A DNA stretch of 64,000 nt, taken from the NCBI GenBank assembly GCA_002335605.1, contig BEDY01000005.1, positions 62,001 to 126,000 on the forward strand, read 5' to 3'. The stretch's first letter is position 1; the number at the start of each line of letters is the position of its first letter. A program made the translations under genes and the position numbers. The notes below the pieces were generated by a model. That model was not told the origin of the DNA. It was given only the letters and a program-made list of their open reading frames with translations, and did no database searches. Of the stretch, positions 35,893-47,184 are shown piece after piece. This DNA comes from Prillingera fragicola. Taxonomy: Eukaryota > Basidiomycota > Tremellomycetes > Trichosporonales > Trichosporonaceae.

Positions 35893-36250
35893 TTACGATA
35901 ATCTCCCCCAACGAGTCTTGCCCTCCGCCCCACCAACCCCGCACCTGACCTGCTCCGTCCGACCACCACTGCTGCAGCCACCCACCACGCACGCAGCAGC
36001 AGCAGCAGCAGCACCGACAACGTCCTTGGAGACATTGCTACTCTTACCACCACCACCTCCCTCGTCTTTCTCCTCCTCCTCTCTCTTCTCAAAGATCGAC
36101 ATTACCCTGTTCGCGAGTGGTCTATTCACCTCCACCCTCCTCGTCTCGTCGTCTTCCCTCCCAGCCGCCCCAAAGCCAACGCAGGCAGGCCCTTTACTCT
36201 TCCTCTCTCCACCATCAACTAGCGCTGGCAGACTTGCCAATTAAGCAGCC

Positions 36251-39200
36251 ATGTCCGCCGCCGACAACGACTATGAGCGCCGTGAGCTCACGTCGCGCTG
36301 CATTGCGCTCGTAAGTGTCGTGCAAGCCGCTGCAGACCTCCACCAAGGAAAGACAGCGGCGACGAGCAGACTCCTCTTCCCCAAAAGCACTTTGCTGACG
36401 TTGGCAGATGAACCGTGCGGACCCCGTCCTCCTCGAGTGTGTACCCAGACTGGCCAGCAGTGCATAGATACTAACCTCCCGCAGGTACATGAAGTACCAC
36501 ATCGACTCTGTGGACGTTTCCAAGGGCGCCAACTACGAGAAGGTCAAGAAGTTTGGCCAGATCCTCATCGACAACTGTACGTAGCTTGATAACCGTGCGA
36601 GACCACCTGCTAACGCTCCAGGCGAGGAGGTCGTTGACAAGCCCCCCGTTTACCGCGATGTGGCCCTCCCCACCGCCCCCCACACTGAGATCTCGTCCAA
36701 GGGTGACATTCAGTACTCTGAGATTCCCCGCCAAAAGGTCCGCAAGCTCGAGAGCTACGTCAAGGAGATGGCCTCGGGCGGCGAGATTGAGCCCCACGTC
36801 AACCTCGACAAGGTCCAGACCGACATTGGTGAGTCTTTGCGTATAATCTTCTTTGCAGTGGCTAACAGTATGCAGAGAAGCTCTGGGAGCTTGTCAACGC
36901 CCAGCCTTCGATCACCCCTGCCCAGAAGCAGGCTATCCGCTCCATGTACGGCGAGGTCATCAAGTCGCTCGGCCACAAGGAGGGCGAGGAGGCCGCCCAG
37001 GCCGACCCCGTCACCCGCGCTCAGAACGCTCCCAAGGGCCGCCGCGACTCGTCGCAGTTCCTCCGCCCCAACGTTTCGGACCGCACCGAGGTTGACGAGG
37101 AGCACCTTCCCTTCCTCCACCTCAAGCGCAAGACTGGCACCGACTGGGCCTACTCCAAGAAGCTCACCAACATCTACCTCGATGTGCTTACCGAGATTGC
37201 CACCTCGGGTGTTACCTTCCAGAAGAAGGCCGCTCTCCTCACCGGTGTCGGCAAGGGCTCTATCGGTGCCGAGATCCTCAAGGGTCTCCTTTCGGGTGGT
37301 GCCACCTGTATCGTGACCACCTCGCGCTACTCGCGCGCGGCCGTCGACTACTACAAGCAGATCTTCCACGAGATTGGCTCCAAGGGCTCGCGTCTTATCG
37401 TTGTCCCCTTCAACGGTGCCTCGCGCCAGGACACTGAGGGTCTTATCGACTACATTTACGACACCCTCCAGATCGACCTCGACTGGGTCGTCCCCTTTGC
37501 CGCTCTCCCCGAGAACGGCCGTGAGATTGACAACATTGACGACAAGTCGGAGCTTGCCCACCGTCTCATGTTGACCAACCTCCTGCGCCTCCTCGGTGCC
37601 ATCAAGGCCAAGAAGGCCGCCCGCAAGTTTGTCACCCGCCCTACCCAGGTGATTCTCCCCCTCTCGCCCAACCACGGTATCTTTGGTAACGACGGTCTCT
37701 ACTCCGAGTCCAAGATCTCGCTCGAGACTCTGTTCAACCGTTGGAGCGCCGAGTCGTGGGGCGAGTACCTCTGTATCGCCGGTGCCGTCATTGGCTGGAC
37801 CCGTGGTACCGGTCTCATGTCGGCCACCAACTTTATTGCCGAGGGCCTCGAGAAGCTCGGTGTCCGCACCTTCTCGGCCAAGGAGATGGCTTTCAACATC
37901 CTGGGTCTCATGCACCCCCTCCTGTTCGACATCACCCAGATCGAGCCCCTCTGGGCCGACCTCAACGGTGGCATGGACCGCGTCGCCGGCATTGCCGACG
38001 TCATGACCTCGATCCGTCTCGACATTAACAAGATTGCCGACCAGCGCAAGGCTATTGCCCTTGACAACGGCGCCGACTTCCGCGTCACCAACGGTGCCGA
38101 CGCCGAGCGTCTCCACCAGAAGGTTCAGGTCGCTCCCCGCGCCAACTTCCACTACGACTTCCCCGCCATCGACAACGACTCTGTTCTCGATGAGCTCAAC
38201 CACCTCCAGGGCCTCATTGACCTCGAGAAGGTCATTGTCTGCACTGGTTTCGCCGAGGTCGGCCCCTGGGGTTCCTCGCGTACCCGTTGGGAGATGGAGG
38301 CCAAGGGCGAATTCACCATTGAGGGCTGCATTGAGATGGCCTGGATGATGGGCTACATCAAGCACCTCGACGGGAAGCTCAAGAACGGCCAGCCCTACGT
38401 CGGCTGGGTCGACGCCAAGTCGGGCGAGCAGGTCGACGACAAGGACATTCGCAACAAGTACGAGAAGGAGATTCTCAACCACACCGGTATCCGTCTCATC
38501 GAGCCCGAGCTCTTCCTCGGCTACGACCCCGAGAAGAAGGGCTTCACCCAGGAGATTGAGCTCAACCACGACCTCGAGCCTCTCGAGGTCTCGGCCGAGG
38601 ACGCCGAAAAGTTCAAGCGCGAGCAGGGCGACGCCGTCGACGTCTGGGCTCAGGCTTCGGGCGAGTGGTTTGTCAAGTTCAAGAAGGGCGCTCGCGTCCT
38701 CCTCCCCAAGGCTGTCAAGTTTGACCGCGTTGTCGCCGGCCAGATCCCCACTGGCTGGGACGCCAAGCGCTACGGTCTCCCCGAGGACATTATTGCCCAG
38801 GTTGACCGCACCGCCCTCTGGGCTCTTGTCTCGGTCATGGAGGCTCTCATCGCCTCGGGTGTCACCGACCCCTACGAGATCTACAAGCACGTCCACCCCT
38901 CCGAGGTCGGTACCGCCCTTGGTTCGGGTATGGGTGGTATGCAGTCGCTCTCTGCCATGTTCAGGGACCGTCGCGAGGAGAAGGACGTCCAGAAGGACAT
39001 TCTCCAGGAGACCTTCATCAACACTGTTGCTGGTTGGGTCAACCTGCTCCTCATGTCGGCCTCGGGTCCCGTCAAGATTCCCGTTGGTGCGTGCGCCACT
39101 GCTCTCCAGTCGGTTGAGATTGCTTGCGACTCGATCCTCTCGGGCAAGGCCAAGGTCATGATTGCCGGTGGTTACGACGACTTCTCCGAGGAGGGCTCGT

Positions 39201-40792
39201 ACGAGTTCGCCAACATGAAGGCCACCTCGAACGCCGAGTCCGAGTTTGCCAACGGCCGTGAGCCCAACGAGTTCTCGCGCCCCATGACCTCGACCCGTGC
39301 TGGCTTTATGGAGTCGCAGGGTTGTGGTGTCCACATTCTCATGTCGGCCAAGACCGCCATTGAGATGGGTGCCTCCATCCAGGGTATCGTTGCCTACACC
39401 TCGACCCACACCGACAAGGCCGGTCGTTCGGTCCCCGCCCCCGGCCGTGGTATTCTCTCCACTGCCCGTGAGATCAAGCCCAAGAACGCCCTCCCCATCC
39501 TTGACCTCAAGTACCGCAAGCGCCAGCTCGCTTTCCGCCGCAAGCAGATCTCGCAGTGGATGGAGAACGAGATTGACGCTCTCAAGGACGAGGTCACTGC
39601 CCTCGGCAAGGAGAACGACGACGAGTTCTTTGCCTCGCGCGTTGCCTTTATCGAGTCCGAGGCTGGCCGCCAGGAGAAGCAGGCGCTTGCCACCTACGGC
39701 ATGCTCGAGGGTTCCGACCCCGCCATTGCTCCTCTCCGTCGCGCCCTCGCCGTCTGGGGCCTGAACGCTGACTCGGTTGGTGTCATCTCGTGCCACGGTA
39801 CCTCGACCAAGGCCAACGACAAGAACGAGTCGGGTGTGTACAACCTCCAGTTTGAGCAGCTCGGCCGCACCCCCGGTAACGCCGTCCCCGTCATTACCCA
39901 AAAGTACCTCACTGGTCACCCCAAGGGTGGTGCCGCCTCGTGGATGTTCAACGGCATGCTCCAGACCATCCAGTCGGCTCTTATCCCCGGTAACGCCAAC
40001 GCCGACAACATTTCGGAGGAGCTCCGCGCCTTCCCCCACCTCTTCTACCCTTCCAAGGCCATCCAGCACACCCGTCTCGAGGCTGGTCTCCTTACCTCGT
40101 TCGGTTTCGGTCAGGTCGGTGGCCAGGTTGCCATCCTCCACCCCCGTTACCTCTTTGGTGCTCTTGAGGCTGCCCAGCTCGACGAGTACAAGGAGAAGCG
40201 CCGCGAGCGCGAGCTCGATGCCTACAAGCGCATGTCCGAGTCGATGGTCAAGCACAACCTCGTCCAGATCAAGGACGCCCCTCCTTACACCCCCGAGCTC
40301 GAGGCCGGTGTTCTCCTCAACCCCCTTGCCCGTGCCGGCCCCTCCAAGGGCTCGTACGCCTTCCAGGGCAAGCTCCCCTCGGCCGTCCCCCTCAACACTG
40401 CCAACGCCGAGACCATCAAGTCGCTCATTGCCCAGACTGGTGGTGTCGCCGGCGTCGGAGTCGACACCGAGCTCATCTCCAGCGTCCCCACCTCGCAGTC
40501 GTTCCGCGAGCGCAACTTTACCGCCGCCGAGATTGAGTACTGCAACGCCGCGCCCGACCCCCGCGCGTCGTTTGCCGGCCGCTGGGCCGCCAAGGAGGCC
40601 GTCTTCAAGGCCCTCGGCGTCCCCAGCAAGGGCGCCGGCGCCCCCCTCAAGGACATTGAGATTGTCGCCGGCGACGCTGGACCCTCGGTCAAGCTTGCCG
40701 GTGACGCCGCCGCCGCCGGCAAGGGCAAGACCTTCAAGGTCTCGCTCTCGCACTCGGACAGCAGCGTTGTCGCGTTTGCCGTCGCAAACTAA
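36251..40792 (+). CDS. FAS2: Fatty acid synthase, alpha-type subunit lacking ACP, 1434 aa
   Basis: Exons 36251-36310, 36408-36436, 36485-36576, 36622-36828 and 36876-40792. Domains: the rest of the ketoreductase scaffold (from residue 1; CIALMNRADPVLLEYMKYHI aligns with the middle of the yeast scaffold), ketoacyl reductase Rossmann fold (GVGKGSIGAEIL, about 253), ketoacyl synthase (active Cys869 in GACATALQS, then SCHGTSTKAND and GHPKGGAASWM), and the C-terminal phosphopantetheinyl transferase (about 1310-1434; GVGVDTEL, FAGRWAAKEAVFKALG). No ACP precedes it; that domain lies in the FAS1 product. The yeast alpha subunit is about 1890 residues, so the shortfall equals the moved part. All four introns cluster in the first 630 bases. 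Codon bias is extreme. Confidence 0.97.
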
Positions 40793-41003
40793 ATGTTTTA
40801 TGGGGAGAGTGTCTTTCTTTTTGTTAGTGTAAACGGGTGAGGGGGCCGGTATCTCGCGCGGGCCGTGTATTAGTCCTTGCCGCCCGCGCTTTATAGAGTT
40901 TGCGAATATGAACATGTGCTAGCCAGATCACGAGCACGAGCGGAGCGAGTGTGAGCTACTCAACGATGGACTGACTGAGGTGGCAACCACTGCATACGCC
41001 TAG

Positions 41004-41399
41004 CTACACAGTCCAAGCCATGTTCTGCAGCACGACGCGATATCCATCCCTGTCCTCATACGTCTTGCCCCTGTTCTCCCAATAAGAATTCCAGCTCTTG
41101 ACAGGCTTGAACCCGGCCGCCTCGGCCTTCTTACACATAGCCTCCCACTCCTCTTTGTCCGGGTAATAAAAGACCACGAGATCCTCAGCCGTAGTCTTAG
41201 GCTCGAGATGCAAGTCTCCAGCACCGTGTGTGAATTCGAAATGGTACGCCGCCTGCGGGTGGCCCAGCATGACGCCGTCAAAGCCGCCGGGGTCTGCGAA
41301 GGCGTAGAGCTTTGTGAGGCCAAAGGCTGCTGTCCATTGGGTTTCGGTATCGGGGACAGACGAGACGGGGCGCGCTATGCGGAGGACGGGGGCTGGCAT
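41004..41399 (-). CDS. VOC/glyoxalase-like superfamily protein, 131 aa
   Basis: Single-exon small protein with the vicinal-oxygen-chelate fold pattern: LRIARPVSSV start, GFDGVMLGHP, YHFEFTHG, DLVVFYYPDKEEWE, AGFKPVKSWNSYWENRG and the final DRDGYRVVLQN. This resembles the YycE-like branch of glyoxalase/bleomycin-resistance proteins, common in bacteria and found in fungi. The reaction is unknown. The start at 41399 was chosen because it directly precedes the conserved block; the frame stays open upstream to 41588 but the extra part shows no family similarity. A bacterial origin by transfer is possible but not shown. Confidence 0.78.
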   Translation of the reverse strand: MPAPVLRIARPVSSVPDTETQWTAAFGLTKLYAFADPGGFDGVMLGHPQAAYHFEFTHGAGDLHLEPKTTAEDLVVFYYPDKEEWEAMCKKAEAAGFKPVKSWNSYWENRGKTYEDRDGYRVVLQNMAWTV

Positions 41400-41913
41400 T
41401 GTTGGGGACAGGAAGAGGATGGTGAGGTGGTGAGAGTTGGTGGGTGACGCTGTGGTGAGGCTGCCTTTAAGTAGTCTTGGGTGCTGCTCGCTGTTCCACG
41501 CTGCGCAGCGGGCAGCGATGACCGTCGCCGCCATCTGTTGCGTTGTGACGGACATGGATGTCCACGAGCTGGAGAGCACAATGCTCACGTGACGTCATAT
41601 CAATTCCCGATGCATGTCTGGTGGAGGTGGTCCACTTTGGGGAAGAGGCGTCAGTGCTGACGACCACAATGATGACCTTGCCAAGCTAACAGACGACTTG
41701 TGACCGTCTGCAGCTTGCAGCTGGTACGTGGTCATGATCCCACAATCTCACAATCCCATGCAGGGGCGCAGAGTAGTCTAACAGCAACATTGATCAAGCG
41801 AGCACTGCTTGATGACAGGACGACACTCATGACCGGTAAACGACTTTCGTTGAACCGCCTCACCACGACATAAAAAAGCTGGCAATGGCTACTAACAGTC
41901 GCTACCATTCACA
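41400..41913. promoter_or_regulatory. Divergent promoter with overlapping E-box and CRE
   Basis: The spacer of 514 bases serves the VOC gene (-) and the DUF3455 gene (+). At 41586-41597 a CACGTG (41586-41591) overlaps a perfect TGACGTCA palindrome (41590-41597). A CATAAAAAAG TATA-like element at about 41868-41877 lies some 40 bases before the DUF3455 start. TGACGTCA is the cAMP-response/Atf-type site (family knowledge). Confidence 0.6.
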
Positions 41914-42725
41914 ATGCTCCAACACATCCTGACCCTCTTCACTCTGGTGCTCGCCATCGCAGCCCCAGCTCCCCCGGGTGAGAACCCAATCTGCCGTCCT
42001 GGCGAATGCCCAGCGCCGACGCCCGACGTGCAGATCCCGACTTTCTGCACGACGACCGGTATCGACCCCTACTTCCCCCCGGGACAGGGATTCAGTCTTC
42101 CCGTGGGTCAGGAACTCTTCGCCGTCACCCTCGGCCGCGGTGTGCAGAACTATACCTGCGTCAATGGCAAATACAAGAACGTCGGCGGTGTCGCCAAGTG
42201 AGTTTACCTCGCATTGGGAGAAGCTGACAAGGGCTCAGGCTGTACGACATTGGTTGCTTTCTCCACGACCTTACCGACCCCTCATGGGTCAACCCGGGCC
42301 AGCTGGCGGACCGCTTGCCTCCCATCGTACTGGAGACCGGGGAAATCGAGGGCGCTCAGGCCGTTCTGCAGCACACCTATGTGTACGACTCCTCCTCTTT
42401 GACATGACGCTGACGCTCCAGCCCCCGGCCAGGCAGCAAGACAGGCGCCATCGCCCCCCGCTTTTTCTCTGACGAGACTGGCGCCGAAGCGATCCTCGAG
42501 ATCGCCTCAACCGCAGCCGCACCGGACGCGCGGTTCGACATTGACTGGCGCTACCTCACCGCCCTCAGCGGGCACAACGGTCTCGCCGACACGGTACTGC
42601 GTACGAGTACCGCTGGCGGAAAGGCGCCCAACGCGTGCCTTCCCGACCTTGACACGTTTTCAGCCAAGTACGTCGCGTTGTACTACTTTTACAGGAAGGT
42701 TACGCCTACGCCGCGTCCTGCTTGA
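41914..42725 (+). CDS. Secreted DUF3455 family protein, 243 aa
   Basis: Exons 41914-42197, 42239-42382 and 42422-42725. Signal peptide at residues 1-18 (MLQHILTLFTLVLAIAAP). After a Pro/Cys-rich stretch comes the DUF3455 block as I recall it: LPVGQELFAVTLGRGVQNY, then KLYDIGCFLHDL, TGAIAPRFFSDETG, AEAI, and FDIDWRYLTALSG, ending in YVALYYFYRKV. Function of the family is not established; members are secreted fungal proteins. Introns are 41 and 39 nt. Both splice choices restore conserved motifs. Confidence 0.8.
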
Positions 42726-43525
42726 GGCGCGCAGTTGCGGTATCCAGACATTTTGAAGAGAATCAGTTCCAGTTTCGTTCAGAAGTTCGATCAGAAGAAT
42801 AAAGTTTATAGCGTTGATGTCATCGGTAAACCAAAGAATACACCTAACGGCGACGCGATCTCGTGGTTTGTTGTTGGCGATTAGGCTGGGTCGCTCAAAG
42901 TGCCTCAGCAGTGCCAATAGCCGAGCGGAAGATGTGTGGGAAGCGGCGGAGGGGCAAGTGGCGGGCGTGTAAAGTCAACTAATAGCTTCTTGTGAACAGG
43001 CCGGTAGTAGTCCCAGCTCCATAGGGGTCCTGCGATCGAGTAGGTGTCGAATCGGTGGCACATGCTTCGAGTGTGTGTTTGTGTGTGAGCAGTGAGCAGT
43101 GAGCAGTGAGCAGTGAGATGTGGTGATGAGGGGGATGCGGATGGAAGAGAATAGTGATGCAGTCAGCGTTTCATCAGAGAATACGAAGAGAAGAAGGACC
43201 ATGAGCCTGTGCACGCTGAAAGAAGCATTAGTTGATGGCGAACAATGAACTTCGACAACAGGTCGGCAGTGCCACCCAGCTGCCAGTGAGCATCTGCCAC
43301 ATTCACTATCTCCGCCAATTTCCAGCCACGTGCTCTCCGCCAGGATCTTTGGGCCAGGGTTTCCAGACTTCGAGCTCAGGACATGTTCAATGCATCAACT
43401 GCTGCTATCATTCATCCATCCATTGCCTGGCCGACCTGCTCCTGTTGCTGAGCAGCTGATCCTCTCACTGAGCATCACAGAGATACATTACAGGAATCCA
43501 TCTTTTCTCTGCATCAAAGCACATC
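42726..43525. other. Intergenic region with 7-bp minisatellite and CACGTG
   Basis: About 800 bases between two tandem genes. Seen: four copies of GAGCAGT at 43087-43114, and a CACGTG at 43327-43332, about 195 bases before the RBM39-type start. No gene supported. Confidence 0.55.
43087..43114. repeat. Tandem repeat, 4 x 7 bp
   Basis: Four perfect head-to-tail copies of GAGCAGT, preceded by a short GT run. Confidence 0.9.
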
Positions 43526-45475
43526 ATGTCTGCCTCCCCTGCCCATGCCAGGCCGCTCCGGGACCGTACCCCAGAACTCACAACGTGCGTATTGGCCTGC
43601 CAGTTTGGAACCACGGCTAACACCACGCAGTAAACGTGAGAAGCGTCATCGTGAAGATGACGAAGATGATCGTGACAGGTCTAGATCTTCCCGCCACCGC
43701 CACGACGACCGTGACGATGACAGGAGTCGCGGCGAGCGCTCCCCACGCCGCCGCCACCACGACGACCGCGAAGAGGACGACGAGGAGCGCGAGGAGCGGC
43801 GCCGGCGCAGACGCGAGCGCGAGATGAGGGACCGCGAGCACGGGGGCCGGGAGGATGACGGACGCAGGGAGCGCGAGCGCGACCGTGATCGCAGCGAGCG
43901 GAATGGCGACGACTATGGTCGCGACCGCGACAGGGACGACAGGCGCGACCGCGAGCGTGGGGACCGCTATGACCGGGATAGGCGCCATCGTGACGACGAC
44001 CGCAGTGAGCGTGCGCGCTCTCGTGATCGCTCGCGCGATCGTCGTCGCCGCAGCCGCTCGCGAGACCGTCCTTCAATCCGCGACATGACGCGTGAGGAGA
44101 AAGAGCGTGAGCGTGAGCGTCGCGACCGCGAGATGATGGAGGAGCGGCGTGAGATGGCCAGGCGTGAGGGAGTGAGTCTTGCAAGCTGATGAGAGAGAAA
44201 TGTTGCTGACATTGCAGCGCAACTCGCCCCGCCGTGGACCACACCGCTCGGAAGCCGATGCTCTGCTTGATGAGGTAGACATGGAGTCGCGCTCAATCTT
44301 TGTCACGCAGATTCCCGTTCGTCTCTCTGCCGGAGACCTCGGCCTCTTCTTCGAGGACAAGCTCGGCCGCGGTGCTGTCCGTGATGCCCGTATCCTCAAC
44401 GACAAGAGCAACCGCCGTGCCCATGGGTGAATAACATGCCGCGTCCACGTGCTGACTTTTCGCAGAATGGGTTATGTTTTGCTTGCTACCAAGGAGCTTG
44501 TTAACAAGGCACTCTCCCTCACAGGCACAGTCGTCATGGGCATGCCGATCCAGGTCGACACGACAAAGGCAGAGCGCAACCGCACAGGCTTGGACCTTAA
44601 GACGTGAGTGAGCCGGCGTTGGCAGTGACTGACTCTGCAGTCTGCTTATTCAGATGTCCGGTGAGAGGAACCGTGGTGGCGACCGCGACCGCCGCGACCG
44701 TCCCCGTCAGCGTTACCCGCCGCTCAGCACAGGTCTTGCTTTGCCTCCTGGGCTCGACGTCGATGCCCACGCTGGCGCTTCGATCCCCTACCACCGCCTG
44801 TACCTTACCAACATTTCGGACAGCCTTACGCGTGATGACCTGGCACAGGTCTTTGACGCCTTTGGCGATGTCGAGTTTGTCGACCTCCACCATGACATTA
44901 TGGGCAAGAGCAAGGGTACCGCGTACGTCCAGTTCCGCGAGCTTTCGTCTGCACAGATGGCCCTTGAGGCAATGAACGGTTTCGAGCTCGCTGGCCGAAC
45001 TGTCCGCGCACACACCATCGAGGAGCGCTCGTCGGCGCGCCACGATGTTATCGAGGACACGGGACGTGGTGGACGTCTGGATGCCGCCGGTCGTCAGCAG
45101 CTCATGTACAAGCTCGCTCGTACCGAGCCTCCTGGCGGTGCCGCTGCCCGTTCCGCTCCTCCTCCTCCCAAACCTGCAATGATGCGCCCTACGCATTTCC
45201 TGCTGGTGAGCCACATGTTCAACCCAGATGAGGAAACCGAGCGCAACTGGGACCTTGACCTGGCCGAGGACGTCAAGGGTGAGGTCGAAGGCAAGTATGG
45301 CCACGTTGCCCGCGTCAAGGTCGACAAGATGAGCGCACAGGGAGAGGTTTATCTCGAGTTTACCGACATTGACTCTGCCGAGCGTGCTCAGAAGGGCTTG
45401 TCGGGCCGTTTCTTTGGTGGACGCAGGCTGGAAGCCACCTACATCTCCGAGACCTTGTTCAAGGCTCATCTCTAA
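43526..45475 (+). CDS. RBM39/CAPER-type splicing factor, 593 aa
   Basis: Nuclear pre-mRNA splicing factor of the RBM39 (fission yeast Rsd1) family. Exons 43526-43584, 43631-44171, 44218-44426, 44466-44603 and 44641-45475. The N-terminal 200 residues are Arg/Asp/Glu/Ser rich with RS and RD dipeptides. RRM1 starts at SIFVTQIPVRL, RRM2 at RLYLTNISDSL (KGTAYVQF), and a C-terminal UHM-type RRM covers FLLVSHMFNP to GRFFGGRRLEATY. The UHM binds Trp-containing ligand motifs of U2AF/SF3b partners in the family. A Pro-rich spacer precedes it. Introns are 39-46 nt. Confidence 0.87.
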
Positions 45476-46015
45476 CCCACCTTACCCCAAAAGTCAGGCT
45501 GCATCATGCGATGCGCCTGGCGCCTTTACATATAGCTTGCTACGACTCTTATGCATTGAGGTTTCATGGCAGTGCATAGACCGGGGGCTGGAGTGATTCC
45601 AGCGTAATGTCGATTTCACGCCACCTGCTGCTGATCTGTACGTCATCGACTCGGTGCGTTCGGCATCAAGCTGCCCCCGATGTCGACGCTCACGTATCCG
45701 TCGTGCTCCATCATCCACGTCCGAGACGTTGTGCTCTTTCTAACACCAACACAAGCAAAGTAACACCCTCACTCTATTACACTCACTCTATTCGCCAGGT
45801 GCCGGTAGTCACCCACCGCGCATCGCATCGTACCTCTCCCACCCGGCGGCCTCCACCTCGACTCAGCCACCTCCGGTCCGGCCAACTTTGATTCTCACCA
45901 CCACACCGCACCTCCCACGACCTACCTTGTCGCATCTCCCACACGAGCGCCTTATCCCGGCCTAGCTTTCGCACTTGTTACCTTTTCTGCTGCATTCGCT
46001 CGAGTAGCCTGTAGA
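45476..46015. other. Intergenic region, no supported gene
   Basis: About 540 bases between tandem genes; C/T/A-rich leader of ARL8 at the right end (about 45720-45990). Nothing else seen. Confidence 0.5.
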
Positions 46016-47184
46016 ATGTTTCAGGCATTCTTTGACTGGATCCGGTCCTTGTTCTGGGCAAAGCATCTTGAAGTCACCATTGTTGGGCTGCAGGTGGGTT
46101 TCGGTTCTTGGGGTGTGGGAAGGGAGAGCTGACAGTACACAGGCTAGTGGCAAGACTTCGTGCGTTTCTGGTGCGGCTGTGGTGTAGGGTACTGACGCCT
46201 GCTTCCTTATCGCCTGTGGACCCGCATTACGCATCTCGCGACAACTGCTCTACGACCATATCTCACTGGTTCAATACAACTCTCTGCCCTCCCGCTCACA
46301 TCACTCTCAGCCTGGTAAACGTCCTCGGCTCCGGCCAGTGGTCCGAGGAAGTCGTCCCGACGGTCGCCTTCAACTTGCGTCAAGTCCGCAAGGGAAATGT
46401 GACAATGAAGATCTGGGATGTTGCTGTGAGTGCCATACCCTCTACTACAGGCGGGAACGGCAAGCTGGGGACAAGGCGCAGAGCTGCCCACCAGCTGTTG
46501 CTCCCTGTTTCCCTTGGGTAACCCCATGGGACCGCTGTGGGCTGCTGCAGTGGAGCACAGGCGGTGGTGGAGCTCCTCGAGGTATGAGAGAGCGACTGCC
46601 GGCGTGGGCATGCGTTCCATGACGCACCGACTCGCATAGTCGGCGTGCGATGTGCACACCTTGGGTTGCCGTGACGAGCCGACACCCGCCGGACGCCGTT
46701 ATCGCGTGCTCGACGTCATGCTGACACCCACAGGGGCAGCCAAAGTTCCGCAGCATGTGGGACCGTTACTGCCGCGGCGCCAATGCCATCATGTAAGCCC
46801 ACCTGGACGCACACGCTAATGCCAAGCTACGTGGTGGACGCAGCAGATGTGAGTCGCCGCACACAGAGGTGACCAGCTGACGCGCCAGACCCAGTCGCTC
46901 CCAACGGCGACGTCGGAGCTGCACGCCCTGCTCGCGCTCCCAGAACTCGCGGGCGTGCCCCTGCTCGTGCTTGCAAACAAGAACGACCTGGACGGCGCTC
47001 TTGGCGTTGACGACATGATTCGCGAAATGCGCCTGGGCCAGATTGGTGGGCGGGTCGTTTCGGTGCGTCCTGCGTTTCGTGTGCGGGTGTGGGGGCTGAC
47101 GATGGGCAGTGCTACTCGACCAGTAACAAGACAAAGCATAATCTCGACATTGTGCTTGCGTGGCTCACCCAGCGGGCGCAGTAG
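46016..47184 (+). CDS. ARL8: ARF-like small GTPase Arl8
   Basis: Lysosome/vacuole-associated ARF-like GTPase that recruits effectors for organelle positioning and fusion. Seven exons: 46016-46093, 46143-46159, 46311-46425, 46734-46792, 46827-46848, 46889-47062 and 47110-47184, giving 179 residues (family about 186). The N-terminal helix ([13 protein letters not shown]) is the hydrophobic helix typical of Arl8, with no myristoylated Gly2. G-motifs: GLQASGKTS (residues 24-32), switch II WDVAGQ (67-72), NKND (127-130), and DAAD. Two micro-exons, 17 and 22 nt, encode the P-loop end and part of the YVVDAAD strand. The third intron, 46426-46733, is 308 nt, the longest in the gene. Confidence 0.88.

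Larger units (their letters stand above)
33725..36250. promoter_or_regulatory. 2.5-kb divergent FAS1-FAS2 intergenic region
   Basis: No coding region is supported in this long spacer, which lies between two genes whose products must be made in equal amounts. Seen: a palindrome TCACGTGA at 35885-35892 (about 360 bases before the FAS2 start), a TCG repeat at 34348-34368, GTGG repeats near 34212-34230, a CAG-type run at 35778-35812, and a C/T-rich leader before FAS2 (about 36020-36170). The length is larger than any other divergent spacer here and suggests extended co-regulation or long 5' UTRs (inference). Confidence 0.6.

Noticed and set aside
36755..40915. 1386-codon open frame on the minus strand, antisense to FAS2
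   Set aside because: Same codon-bias shadow effect; it overlaps the FAS2 catalytic domains completely and has no domain of its own.
41400..41588. Upstream extension of the VOC gene reading frame
   Set aside because: The frame is open, but the added 63 residues have no family similarity and include promoter-like sequence; the start at 41399 fits the family.
44597..45469. 290-codon minus-strand frame over the RBM39-type gene
   Set aside because: Antisense to clear RRM domains.
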